Source: Bretschneidera sinensis (lineage: Eukaryota; Streptophyta; Magnoliopsida; Brassicales; Akaniaceae). From it: 64,000 nucleotides of DNA. This document shows, piece by piece, positions 46,073 through 58,030 of the stretch; position 1 is the stretch's first letter; the number at the start of each line of letters is the position of its first letter. Where the stretch lies: contig CM043700.1 in assembly GCA_023935145.1 (NCBI GenBank), positions 66,374,120-66,438,119 on the forward strand, read 5' to 3'. The notes under the pieces were generated by a model. The model saw only the letters and a program-made list of their open reading frames with translations, was not told where the DNA came from and did no database searches. Position numbers and translations under genes: made by a program.

Positions 46073-48163
46073 TGTAACACTTGTGTTCTTAAAGTATGGA
46101 TAAAGAAGTAATTTGATAAATATAACATGAAATTAAAATAATATATATAAAAAAAACAGACATGTTTAGGTGTGGGTAAGAAGAAGAAGAGAAAAAAAAA
46201 GAAGAAAGAAAAAAAGGGAAAAAAAAGGTGGCTACACCCGGACGTTCAGGTGTAGCCTTTGCTTTGCATGCATTGTGCATGCAAGACACAAGGATGGTGT
46301 AGGCGGTGAAGTATAAAGTTTTATATATATTAGTTTTTCTTTTATTTATTTATTCCTTACCAAATCCTGTTTGGTTTTCTTCTTTCTTCAATTCAAATTT
46401 CTCTATTTCTTTAAAAACTTGGGGACTGAAAGGAATGTTGAAAGAACAAAATTTTGAAGTGGTTTACGAGAGAATTTTATAGAGAGTCATGGGAAGCTCT
46501 AAGAAAAACAGAAGGTAATAACATGAATTTTATTTTTGAAATTTAGCATACATGAAATTTCCTGGAATTCAAAGTGGGAATTTTCAAAGGGTGTGAATTA
46601 TAGAGGAATTGAAGAATAAATTAGAAATTTTAATATAAATATTATATCAGATGTTGACGATCAGCAACCGGAAGAAATTGTTGAGAATAGAAGAAAAGGT
46701 AAGTAAGTGATCCACGGGTAGCTCTAAGTGCTACGTGGTGAGTTAGATTTACTTTAAGTAATCAAGAGAAATATGAAATATATAGTGATAGTATTTGAAT
46801 AAATCATTAATTTATGATTTGATTATAGATGAAAGTTGGTTGATGGGTATGATAGAAGTAATTGATATGTAAAGAATTATTATATGCAAGTAACATTATT
46901 AGAAGAATGAGTCAAATTAATAATGAAGGTGATAAATGAAATTCTTGACGAGCTATGGTTGATGATCTGATATGATATATGAGGAGAAGAATTTAGTGAA
47001 ATTGATCAAAAAATAATTTGAGAAGAAGCATGATAGTTAATTTGAATGTCTGAATGTGTGCCTGTTTTTGTATTATTGTTCATATGATTCATATCATTAT
47101 TCATATGCATATGCATGAAATAAAAGAATCGGGAATACAGTCGGTCTAAATGAAAATAAGAGAACCAGGAAGGTAACTGGTCTAAATTAAACCTTGACAG
47201 CCGGTATAGCTGAAAATAAAAGAATCAGGAGGGTAGTCGGTCTAAATGAGAATAAAAGAACCGAAAAGGCAGCCAGTCTAAGAGAATGAAAGAACCGAGA
47301 AGGCACCCGGTCTAAGCTAAAACATGTCGACATGTGGAAGACGTTCCCAAAGAATAATAACATTTAAATTCACACATTGCATTTGCTTTAAATATTGATT
47401 GTTATTGCTTGAGATGCTAAAGTGTGATTCTTGAGTGTAAATTTATCGATAGATGGATGAGTCTCACAGAAAGACAAATATGATGAGAAAGAAATATAGA
47501 AGTATGATATGATAAGAATTTTCTGAGTGATTGATTGATTATATGTTGTGAACCTCATAACGAGGTAAATGATAATTTTGAATTGAGAATTTAGAGATAA
47601 TTAAATATATAATTGAAAGATTGATATGTCTGATGAGTAACTTAAGAATAGATTGTGTAATGGGGGAATTATGAAATTGAGTAGTAATTACAGAATATTG
47701 TTATTGAATTATTTGAGGAAAGAGATGAATGAATATCAGAAGATTATTAGAAGTAATTGAATTATAATATGTAACTGGGAGTATATAATCGAGTACTTCT
47801 AGTAAATTTAATTCACTGAGCTTGTGAAGCTTACTCCTCATTGTACAATGATTTCAGGTTGCAGGTAGGACATATAAAATTGTGAGCAGAGACGCAGACT
47901 AAATGATTTTCTGTAAGCCATGAGGTCCACATCCTCAGATTATGAGAAATTTTTTTTTTTTTTGTAAATAGTCATGCATAATATGTTGTATATACTGTTC
48001 AGTTGAGATCTGAATGATGTAACTCCCCTGTTGAGGGCTGAGGATTTATGTATATAAATAATTCAGTTGACACTTTTATATTGTTGCATATATATGTCGT
48101 GCTGGGATTTTGAAAAGTGATGACACCGTCTCGGGGGTAGCCAACTCGGGATAGGTCGTTATA
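46073..48163 (+). mobile_element. Tekay 3' LTR
   Basis: Begins TGTAACACTTGTG after the tract AAGGTGGGTATAAT and ends GTCGTTATA. Followed by the target duplication TATTT. Confidence 0.87.
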
Positions 48164-49384
48164 TATTTCGATTTTAAGAATAAAGGAATGCATGTTAGAA
48201 GCAACCCGTGATCAATGGAACCTTGAAGTATTTCTGAAGACTTAGAAGGTAAGTAAGAGATTACTAGTCTAGTAAAAGATAAAATTCCTTATAAATATCT
48301 CTCTATGCTCCTAGATCAATTATGGCTCAAAGATTAAAATGTTTTAAACTGATTTTAAGCAAAATCAAAGTTTTTCTTCAAGTATAGTCAACTACTGAGA
48401 ACCATAGCCTACTAAATAACCTTGCTGTAGTTGACTACACCACTTGGTGTGGCCAACTACGGATTTCTGTAGCCAACTATAGATTACTATAGTCAGCTAC
48501 AAAACTTCACTATAGTCGACTACACACTGCTTAGTCGACTACAGGGTCTACAAAAAGACATAAAAACTTCCTATAGTCGACTAAGCAATGTGTAGTCAAC
48601 TATAGGGTCCTTTTTTTTGTTCAAACAAATCTGTCGTCGACTACACCATTCTTTAGTCGATTAAAAGACCTCTCCGCTTTTATTTTCATCAAAAGGCTGT
48701 AGTCGACTATGACTTGCTATAGTCGACTATGCCAAGTCTAGTAACGGCTATTTTGCATAAAATCTTGCGCGAATCAGCTGCATTTAATGCTAAAATGATC
48801 ATATTGTATTTGAATTGGCTATTTTTAGTTTTTGCTATAAATACCTAGCCATTACAAGCCTCAACAACAATCTTGAACACCATAGAAAATATTTATTGCA
48901 AAAGGCAAGCTTTCAATTTTATTCTTGAGCCATTGTTGAGCTTTAAGATTTAGAGAGAGAAATTTTCTGAGTTGTAAGCATTTATTGTACACTCTCTCTT
49001 ATTCCAATCTATTTCATTCCTTATCAAAGTGAAAAAGAGTTGGTATAACTCTTAGAGTGTTTAGGCATTAAACACTTCCTTGTAACTTCATTGTGGAAGG
49101 GATGTTTGTAAGGTTTGGGTAGCACTCATGAAGTTGCTTGACTATTCTTAGTGGATTGTTTTAAGGAGGTTCCTTCAAGAGAGTGGATGTAGGGTCGGAA
49201 TGATTCCGATACTGCCGAACTACTGTAAATAGAGTTTGTATATTCTCTTCCTTTACTCTTTTAATTTCAAGCAATTTATTTATTGTATGCTTTACTTGAT
49301 TAAATTATTGAAACTTGTTTGTTAATTGCAAAAGTTTTTTAAAACCCAATTCACCCTCTTTTTGGGTTTTTACCTCGGTCTATA
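48164..49384 (+). mobile_element. SIRE-A 5' LTR, right piece
   Basis: Continues the LTR after the Tekay insertion. Has a dense array of TAGTCGACTA-type palindromes (48385-48745), TATAAATA at 48836-48843 and a late stretch with ATTCCGATACTGCCGAACTAC as in SIRE-B. Ends at 49384 just before the primer site. Confidence 0.85.
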
Positions 49385-49385
49385 A

Positions 49386-49399
49386 TTGGTATCATAGCC
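49386..49399 (+). other. SIRE-A primer binding site
   Basis: TTGGTATCATAGCC, initiator tRNA-Met type with one change (ATAG for AGAG). Confidence 0.82.
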
Positions 49400-49439
49400 T
49401 TGTACTCAATTTTAGGCTTAAAATCCTTGAGTTGATCCG

Positions 49440-50525
49440 ATGGCTTCAAATAGTTATTATGAAGGTCATTCCTATACTAGACCTCCTTTGTTCAATGACA
49501 CAAATTATAATTATTGGAAAAATAGAATGAAATTATTTGTTTAAGGAAAAGATTATAATTTGTGGAGAATCATTAAAGAAGGAACTAGAATTCCTACAAA
49601 GAAAATAACTATTGGAGAAATCAATCATACAATATCTAAACTTAAATTGGAGTTTAGTGAAGAGGATTTTAGAATGATGTCTCTAAATAGTTAAGCTACT
49701 AGTATGCTACATTTTGCTTTAGACATTACTGAGTACACTAAAATTTCTGCATGTGTTTTGGCTCAGGAGATATAGGACAAACTACAAATTACTTATGAGG
49801 GCACTAGCGAAGCTAAAAATAAAAAATTTATACGCTAGTGTCCGAGTATGAATATTTTAAAATGTCTTATAACGAAACAAATTCTCAAATGCACTCCCGT
49901 TTCACCATTATTGTTAATGGTTTAAAGCTTCTTGGTAGGAACATTGAGGAATTTGAACTAAATTAAGATCTTTGCCATCAACTTGGAAAGCAAAGAAGAC
50001 GGTCATAACAGAGGCCAAAGATCTCAACAAACTTGATGTCGAAACGCTTCTCGGATCATTATTAATATACGAGATGGAAGAAATGAATCCCAGTGCCAAT
50101 GATGATGAGATGAAGAAAAAGAAAATAATTGCTTGTAAAGTTTCCGCTAGCAAGAAAGAGGAAGAAAATGAAGAAGAAAATAAGTGTAGTGAAGAAGATG
50201 GTGAAATGGCTTTAATCATCAAGAGGTTTCATAAGTTCTTGAAGAAGAGCAAGAACTTTACATAATGGATTCCACTCCAAAAAAAGAACTTATTGCGTGT
50301 TATGGTTACAAGAAGCCTAGACACATTAAAGCTGATTGTCCACCAACAAAGAAACCACAAAAAAGCTTCAAAAAGAAAGCCATGGTTGCAACCACTTGGA
50401 GTGATAATGAAGAAGAAGAACTTTCGGACAACGACGTTAGATATGAAGAAACTGCCAATCTTTACTTGATGACAATTGATGATGAAAATGAGGTAATAAA
50501 TTCTTCCCCCTCTAATAATAATAAT
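49440..50525 (+). pseudogene. SIRE-A gag, first part
   Basis: Begins with ATG near 49440 and the copia gag opening TRPPLFNDTNYNYWKNRMK. Stops near 49543, 49693 and 49774 and frameshifts follow, with further recognisable pieces at 49972-50265. A zinc-knuckle area CYGYKKPRHIKADC (near 50297) has lost its second cysteine (Y in place of C). The frame ends in a run of AAT codons that is the SIRE-B target site. Confidence 0.8.
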
Positions 50526-51983
50526 TGTTGACCCTGAATGATTTTGATAGTAACAAAAATCTTAATTAAGCACTAATGAGTATTACTTAAGTAATATAGA
50601 TTGTTAATAGTGCTTATACATCAAAGGAGACCAAGATTGTAGAAATTGGTGAATCAATGTTGATGTCATTTCAATTGTTAGGAGCTAATTATATTTGCAT
50701 TGCATTTTATTATATAGTCTTAATTAATTGAAGATATAAAATCTCCAAGTGATTTTATTAAATGCAAATAAATTCTTTGGGCTCTATACTTAACATTCTC
50801 TAATTGAATTTAAAAAGAATTTATGTTGGCATAGAAAATTACTTGAGCATTTGTAATATATCATTCTTCATATATCTAGCACACACATTATGCTTAAATT
50901 TGTAATATGTTTTGTCATCATCAAAAATGCCTCAATCAAGAAATTGATTAGATTAATTTTGATGATAACAAAACACCTTTGAAGTGTTTAACTTGTGTGT
51001 TTAATGTGCAAGAAAGTTTGATTAAATTAGGAGATTTTTTGGAACTCAAAAATCCAAAAAGAATAAAGAGATATGAAGAAAATTATGCTGAAAACACTGT
51101 TCATCCAGAAATCACTGTAGCAGCGCTCCAACAGTGACCCAGTCTGAGAGGACCCAGTCGACTGGTATCACGACCCAGTCGACTGGTAGTTCAAAAATAT
51201 GACCGTTGGACTCCAAATCTGAACGTTTTAAAGTAAATCTTTTTCAAATTAAAGTCCTAAACGGCCATATTAATTGATTGCTATATAAACCCACTCAATT
51301 CAGCATTCAACAAGGAGGAGAAGACATTCAAAAAGAGAAGAACACACACAATCAAGTCATTCATTCTTTGAAACTCAAAAAAGCTTTGAAATACTCATGT
51401 TGAGCTATTCTTCAAGCTTTTCTTTGAAAGAGAGACATTATTCAGTTGTATAAGCTTTCATTTGTTGTCTCTCTACCATTTACTTTACAGCTTTTATTGT
51501 AAAGGGATTACTTCCGAGAGGAAGGGGATTACTTCCGAAAGGAAGGGGATTGTACGGTTTGAGCAACACCCGTAAGTTGCTTGTGTTTCGGTTTGAGCAA
51601 CACCCGTAAGTTGCTTGGTTTAGTGAAAGACTTCAAGGAGGATCCTTGAAGAGAGTGGACGTAGGGTCGGAAGGATTCCGATATTGCCGAACCACTATAA
51701 ATCGAGTTTGCATCTCTCTAACTCTATCTCCTTAATTACTTTCATAATTACTTGCTTATAATTATTTATTATTCAAGTAAATGAGATTGATTGCTTAATT
51801 ATTTTATAATTCAATTATCATTTCTATATTAAGCAATAAACTCTCTCATCTTTGTGCTAGTAATTTAGAAAGATTTAATTCCGCATATATTTTGTTATTT
51901 GAGATTGCAAAAAGTATTTAATTTTTTTTAATACCCAATTCACCCCCCTCTTGGGTATTGCCATTGTATATTTTGGACCTACA
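50526..51983 (+). mobile_element. SIRE-B 5' LTR
   Basis: TGTTGACC..CCTACA ends. Two CCAGTCGACTGG palindromes at 51154-51165 and 51175-51186, TATATAAA at 51282-51289. Two short direct repeats around GGTTTGAGCAACACCCGTAA (about 51557 and 51591). Confidence 0.93.
51282..51289 (+). promoter_or_regulatory. SIRE-B LTR TATA box
   Basis: TATATAAA, 96 bases after the second palindrome, followed by an A-rich leader. Confidence 0.65.
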
Positions 51984-51984
51984 A

Positions 51985-51999
51985 TTGGTATCAGAGCCT
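51985..51999 (+). other. SIRE-B primer binding site
   Basis: TTGGTATCAGAGCCT, complementary to initiator tRNA-Met. Confidence 0.92.
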
Positions 52000-52038
52000 T
52001 GTTCTCAATTTTAGGCTTAATATCCTTGAGTTGATCCT

Positions 52039-53781
52039 ATGGCAACTATATTTTTAGAAGGAAGAAATCCTTCTAGTCCTCCTCTTCTCCATGGAACAAA
52101 TTTCACCCATTGGAAAGCTCAAATGAAGATTTTTATTCAAGCACATGATTATTATGCTTGGTATTTCATTCTTGAAAATGAAAATGACTTTGATGTAAAT
52201 GATAGCAAATTCATTCAACTAAATGCTAAAGTTATGAAAATGTTTTATAGTTCTCTTGATCAAAACGAAGTTGATCAAATTTCCTCATGTAAGACTGCAA
52301 AAGAAATTTGGGATTTATTGGAAGTCATACATGGAGGAAATGAGCAAGAAAAGAATTTCAAATTAAAAAACTTTGTTCATGACTTAGAGCATTTTAAAAT
52401 GAATGAAAATGAATCAATTTTTGATTCGCAAACTCGTTTTACCCTACTTGTTAAAACTTTATCTTTCATGGGTAAAATTTATTCTAACCTTGAACTTGTG
52501 AGAATATTTCTTAGATCTTTGTCAAATCAATGGAAAATTATTTTGACAAAGCATTCTACATGTGAAAGTTTAGAAGAGCTTGTGGAATCCTTCAAGAAGC
52601 ATGAAAGCTACTTGGATTACAAAATTGATGGTTCCACCACATCCTTACCTTTTATGGAAATTGAAGATCTTAATCGTGATGGTGATGAAGAAAAAGAAGT
52701 CTCCTCGAATAAAGAGATTGAATGCGAGGAAATTGCCAACCTATGTCTTATGGCAATCGACGACGAAAATGAGGTATCAACTTCTTCCTCTTCAAAAAAT
52801 AACATTGTTAGCAGTAGTGAAGAATTGATAGAAGTTATAAATGAAATATATGAAGAATTGAAAAAATTCGATTCTAGGAACACCATTCTTAAAAAAGAGG
52901 TGTCATCTCTTTCTAAAGAGATGATAGGTTTAAGAGAAGAAAAAGATAAACTATCTTCATTACTTTATGATTCTTCTCAATATCTTCTTAAAGATGAAAA
53001 TGAAAACTTAAAGAATAAGATAATAGAATTAAATGATACTATATCTAGACTTATGCTTGGAAAAGAAAAGCTAGATGAAGTACTATCTTGCCAAATATTA
53101 AATAAAGAAAAATCTAGGTTAGGTTATTCTCCATTAGGCAAACAAACATCAAAAGAGACTTTATTCATTAAAGCCTCAGGTGTGAATGAAGCTTCTACTT
53201 CTAAAATCTCTAGCAAGGCTAAAAGCACTCCCTCTATAAATGCTAGCAAGTCTAGAAATACCAATTCTAATGTTTATACAAGAATGAAGCATCCTAGAAA
53301 TACACATGCTTATATGTATGCTCATTCAAGAAATGCTTATACTCATTCTAGAAATAATCATAATATGCATTCTAAAAACAATATGTATAATCAAAACTTG
53401 CACACTGCACATACATATCCTAGGAATTACCATCATGGTTATCCTAGAAATAATATGCATATTCATAATAATACAAGCATGTATCCTAGAAATTATCATC
53501 ATACATTTTCTAAAAATGGCATGCATATTCATATTCCTTACAATAGAAACATGTATCCTAGGAACTCCTATCCTAAGAATTATAGACATGCACAACTAAG
53601 AAATCCTAGAAATTTTAGTAACTATTATTCTAGGATTGTGCATCATCATGTCTATAGAACTCCATATGTTATCAAGAAAGTATGGGTCCCAAAAGGATCC
53701 GTGTTTTCTAGGACTAACCTCAAAGGACCCAAGAAATTTTGGGTACCTAAAAATGCCATCGTGTATCCTAGTGTGCTGTAG
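52039..53781 (+). CDS. SIRE-B gag, intact frame, zinc knuckles missing
   Basis: 580 codons without a stop. N-terminal copia gag region (PPLLHGTNFTHWKAQMKIFI near residues 13-35; W-D-L-L-E-V and F-K-M-N-E-N in the UBN2 area up to about 195). Next comes an acidic linker, then a coiled-coil-like stretch (about 260-345, many E/K/L), and from about 410 to 545 an unusual basic stretch rich in H, N, R, Y with recurring YPRNYHH, YPRNN, HSRN words. The end has the KKVWVPKGSVFSRT and FWVPK boxes usual for SIRE gag. No C-x2-C-x4-H-x4-C knuckle is present; compared with SIRE-A, the segment that carried it is deleted near residue 200. The ATG at 52039 sits 40 bases after the primer site and is the only sensible start. 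Could form particles; RNA binding might use the basic repeats (inference). Confidence 0.85.
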   Translation: MATIFLEGRNPSSPPLLHGTNFTHWKAQMKIFIQAHDYYAWYFILENENDFDVNDSKFIQLNAKVMKMFYSSLDQNEVDQISSCKTAKEIWDLLEVIHGGNEQEKNFKLKNFVHDLEHFKMNENESIFDSQTRFTLLVKTLSFMGKIYSNLELVRIFLRSLSNQWKIILTKHSTCESLEELVESFKKHESYLDYKIDGSTTSLPFMEIEDLNRDGDEEKEVSSNKEIECEEIANLCLMAIDDENEVSTSSSSKNNIVSSSEELIEVINEIYEELKKFDSRNTILKKEVSSLSKEMIGLREEKDKLSSLLYDSSQYLLKDENENLKNKIIELNDTISRLMLGKEKLDEVLSCQILNKEKSRLGYSPLGKQTSKETLFIKASGVNEASTSKISSKAKSTPSINASKSRNTNSNVYTRMKHPRNTHAYMYAHSRNAYTHSRNNHNMHSKNNMYNQNLHTAHTYPRNYHHGYPRNNMHIHNNTSMYPRNYHHTFSKNGMHIHIPYNRNMYPRNSYPKNYRHAQLRNPRNFSNYYSRIVHHHVYRTPYVIKKVWVPKGSVFSRTNLKGPKKFWVPKNAIVYPSVL

Positions 53782-56700
53782 ATATGTCTCCACACAAAGG
53801 AGAAAGGTAACTGTTGGTACCTTGATATTGGATGCTCAAAGCACATGACCGATGATAAAAGTGTATTCAAGAGCTAACTCTAAGAGATGGTGGATATGTC
53901 ACCATTGGAGACAACACCAAAATAAAGATCATCGGGCATGAAAAAGTTGGTAATGATTTCTCTACCCTAGATAATGTATTGCTAGTACAAGGCCATAAGC
54001 CAAATTTACTTAGCATTAGTCAACTCTGTGACAAAGGCAACAAAGTCACATTTGAGTCCTCTCATTGTCTAGTTATAGACATCAGGAGCAACAAGATCAA
54101 ATTTATTGGCCATAGACATGAAAATGTCTATATAGTTGATTTGAAATCTTTGCATTCTGAAAATGAAAAATGTTTTCCTGCTTTTAGTGAAAATCCATGG
54201 CTACGGCATAAAAGGCTTGGTCATGTAAATATGAACTTGCTGAAAATTGTTTCAAGAAAAGATTTAGTCATTGGTCTTCCTAAAATCAATTTTGAAAAAG
54301 ACAAAGTATGTGATGCTTGTCAAACGGGAAAACAAACCAGGATTTCTTTTAAAGCAAAAAATGTAGTTTCAACTACAAGATCTTTGGAACTTTTGCATAT
54401 GGACTTGTTTGGTCCAATAAGTACCATTAGTCTAGGTGGCCATCAATATGCTCTTGTTATTGTTGATGACTATTCAAGATATACCTTTGTTATTTTTATT
54501 GCTTACAAGGATGAAGCTTTCAAAGGTTTTGAAAAGTTTTGCAAAAAGGTTCAAAATGAAAAAGGAATTTGTATTTCAAGCATAAGAAGTGATCATGGAA
54601 AAGAATTTGAAACCAAAGCTTTTCAAATTTTTGTGATTAGAATGGAATCAATCACAATTTTTTAGCTCCTAGAACTCCTCAACAAAATGGAGTTGTTGAA
54701 AGGAAAAATAGAGTTCTAGAATAATTTTGAAAAACAATGCTTTGTGAAAATAGTTTACCAAAATACTTTTGGGCTGAAGCCGTGAACACTTCTTGCTATA
54801 TATTAAATAGAATTTTGATAAGGCCTATACTTGATAAAACTCCATATGAACTATGGAAAGGTAGAAAGCCTAATATTTCCTATTTTCGTACATTTGGTTG
54901 CAAATGCTTCATTTTGAATAACAATAAAACTAATTTGGGTAAATTTGATTCTAAGACCGATGAAGGGATATTTTTAGGATATTCTACATCGAGTAAGGCT
55001 TATAGAGTTTTCAATAAGAGAACTCTAGTGGTAGAAGAATCTGTGCATGTAACTCTTGATGAGTTTAACCCTATTAGTAGTAGAGAAGTTTCCAGTAATA
55101 ATTATGCAGATTTTATTCCAAGAACGGAAACACCTACTCTCATTGTTGACCCGAAAAAGAATCCAACTCAAGCAAATGAAGAGCTGGAAGCTCATAATTT
55201 GGACCAACCATCTACAAGCCAACAAGTGGATGGACTTCCTAAAGATTGGAGGTATGTGAATTATCACCAAATTGATCAAGTAATTGGTGATCCTTCACAA
55301 GGGGTAAGAACTCGCTCTTCTATTAAAAATATTTGCAATTATGTAGCTTATCTGTCTCAGGTAGAACCTAAGTCCTTTATAGAAGCTGAAAAGGACAATG
55401 AGTGAATTATTGCTATGCAAGAAGAGATTAATCAATTTGAGATAAACAAGGTTTGGAATCTAGTTCCAAGACCTAAGAATCATTCCATCATTGGAACAAA
55501 ATGGGTCTATAGGAATAAGATGGATGAAAATGGAATAGTAACTAGAAATAAAGCTAGACTAGTTGCTAAGGGATATAATTAAGAAGAAAGAATAGACTTT
55601 GATGAGACCTATGCTCCCGTAGCTAGATTAGAAGCTATTCGAATGTTGTTAGCCTTTGCATGCTTTAATAAATTCAAACTATTTCAAATGGATGTAAAAA
55701 GTGCTTTTTTAAATGGCTTTATAGAAGAAGAGGTTTATGTTGAGCAACCTCTTGGTTTTGAAAACCCTAGTCTTCCAAATCATGTCTACAAGCTTTCTAA
55801 GGCTTTATATGGGTTGAAGCAAGCTCCAAGGGCATGGTACGAAAGACTAAGCAAATTTTTGATTGATAATGATTTTGTAAGAGGTAGAATAGATACAACT
55901 CTCTTCACAAAAACTCACAAAAATGACACTTTGATAGTTCAAATATATGTTGATGATATTATATTTGGTGCTACTAATGAATCTATGTGTCAAGAGTTTG
56001 CAAAGTGCATGCAAGGTGAATTTGAAATGAGCATGATGGGAGAACTTACCTACTTCCTTGGACTGCAAATCAAGCAACTAAAAGGAGGTATCTTCATCAA
56101 TCAACAAAAGTACATCAAAGATCTACTAAAGAGATTCGGGATGGAAAGCTCAAAGCCTATTGGAACACCTATGAGCACAACTACTAAACTTGATCTTGAT
56201 GAAGGAGGTAAATCTGTAGATTTTAAATATTATAGAAGCATGATAGGTGCTTTACTTTATTTGACTGCAAGTAGACCTGATATAATGTTCAGTGTATGCA
56301 TGTGTGCTAGATTTCAGTCTAATCCTAAGGAATCACATGTAGTTGCACTAAAAAGAATCCTTAGATATCTACAAGGAACCCAGACCATAGGATTATGCTA
56401 TTCTAGAGAATCATCTTTTGAGCTAGTAGGATATTCAGATGCTGATTTTGCTGGATGTAGGTTAGATAGAAAAAGTATAAGTGGAACATGTCAATTCTTA
56501 GGTGCTATGTTAACTTCTTGATTCTCCAAGAAACAGAATTCCGTTGCACTATCAACCGCTGAGGCGGAATATGTAGCAGCTGGCAGTTGTTGTGCCCAAG
56601 TATTATGGATGAAACAACAACTAGAAGACTATGGCATGAACCTCAAAAATATTCCTATCTTTTGTGATAATACTAGTGCTATCAACCTAACCAAAAATCC

Positions 56701-56902
56701 TATTCAGCACTCTAGAACCAAGCACATAGAAATAAGACATCATTTCTTAAGAGACCTTGCTCAAAAAGGTGATATAAGATTAGAATTCATACCTTCAGAA
56801 GATCAAATAGCTGATATTCTTACAAAACCCCTATGTGAAGCTAGTTTTTGTAATATTAGAATGTTGATGGGATTGCTTGATTTTGATAAACTGAATGTTT
56901 GA
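53782..56902 (+). pseudogene. SIRE-B pol: protease, integrase, RT, RNase H (broken)
   Basis: Protease starts near 53815 with YLDIGCSKHMT (D-I-G where D-S-G is usual) and soon shifts frame. Integrase: H-H-C-C finger (LRHKRLGHVN..CDACQTGKQ, 54200-54340), core LLHMDLFGPI, then SIRSDHGKEFE; a frameshift near 54635 and stops near 54647, 54721 and 54727; E position in PQQNGVVERKN. RT: stops near 55403 and 55580, then a clean frame 55643-56521 with FQMDVKSAFLNG, LKQAPRAWYERL and the intact YVDDIIFG box. RNase H: GYSDADFAG, a stop near 56519, then STAEAEYVAA and FCDNTSAINLTKNP to the end at 56902. No env-like ORF follows. Confidence 0.9.
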
Positions 56903-58030
56903 TTGCATTTCATTTCATCATTTGCATGATTGACATTGAGTGAAAGAGTATTAATCCATGTTTAAATATTTTCCTCACTAAAAAATGTCATAGATAAACA
57001 AATTCGTGCTAAAAATTCAAGACTGGAAATTTTACTAATGGTCCAGTCGACTGGTAAATGTGCTCCAGTCGACTGGTAAGTCACTGCCTGATTGTCCAGT
57101 CGACTGGTAATTTTGACCCAGTCGACTGGTAACTCTCTGCCAAAAACTCCAGACGACTGGTAAGTCTTCTCCAGTCGTCTATAAAATCAAATCTTGTTTG
57201 GAGCCATTTAATACTCAAATATTAATTGTTCTTTGATAAATTCTCTTTGATTTGGCATTGGATAAATCAAGTGATGAGCTTGAATTTAGATTTGAGAATT
57301 ATTTTTGAGTTATTTATCTATCAAGCATGAGCTGAATATGAAACTTTCTATTATATATGCTTGAGTTTGAAATTAATGATTATCTTTGCGTTGAATTGAT
57401 AATCATCTAATTATTGAATCTAACTTGCCCTGAAAATGATATTTGATTGATAATTGAAAATTATATTTCGGTGCATATATGCAAGGGAAGTAACGTTTTT
57501 TTTCAAGTACTTGTAGATATTTCCAATCTGAACATCTTTTTGAGTAGTTGATGAGCTCTTTGTCTTGATTATTCAATTAATCAACTACCAATAAGGCTTG
57601 TTAAGTTTTAATCCAATTTTATTTCTCTTAAGAGTTGAAAATAATTACTTTAGACTTTTTGAAGGGGGGAGAAAATCTGATTTATTGATAAAAGAGAAAA
57701 CCTTTGGTAAAATCATTTTACTAAAATGAGTTTTAAATACTTGATAAACTCTTTTTGATATGTTTTAAATTTGGTTATTATATCTTGAGAATTTCATCTC
57801 TATGTTCTAAAGGAACTCTTTCAAAAGCTTTATAGTTCTTGATATCTTGTAAAATGATTCTTTTTTCAAAATGTTTCATCAAAATATTTTCGATAGCATA
57901 TTTTGAGGGGGAGCTCTTCTTTGAAATACACCTTTTTTATTATGACAAAAAGGGGGAGAAAAATAAGAATATTAGAGATTTTGTTAGACCTTATTCTTAA
58001 TATTTTTGTCACCATCAAAAAGGGGGAGAT
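56903..58030 (+). other. SIRE-B 3' non-coding region
   Basis: Has a second palindrome array (57043-57185) and four G-rich purine tracts: near 57661 (GAAGGGGGGAG), 57902 (GAGGGGGAG), 57948 (AAAAAGGGGGAG) and 58018-58030, the last at the LTR. No ORF. Confidence 0.8.
57043..57185. repeat. CCAGTCGACTGG palindrome array
   Basis: Four exact copies at 57043-57054, 57065-57076, 57096-57107 and 57118-57129, then degenerate copies (CCAGACGACTGG, CCAGTCGTCT). Confidence 0.93.

Larger units (their letters stand above)
39198..48163 (+). mobile_element. Tekay/Del-type chromovirus, complete but degenerate
   Basis: 8966 bp with LTRs 39198-41366 and 46073-48163 and the exact 5-bp duplication TATTT at 39193-39197 and 48164-48168. 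The primer site is of initiator tRNA-Met type. Order gag, PR, RT, RNase H, integrase, chromodomain remnant. The end of pol (FYELGKEIWETKF in one frame, GDEIFI in the other) followed by a purine tract and TGTAACAC is typical of the Tekay/Del lineage. LTRs differ by several percent by eye, so the insertion is old. Confidence 0.88.

Noticed and set aside
53306..53599. 97- and 89-codon frames overlapping SIRE-B gag on both strands
   Set aside because: Shadows of the repeated H/N/R/Y coding stretch; I/M/C-rich composition without family pattern.
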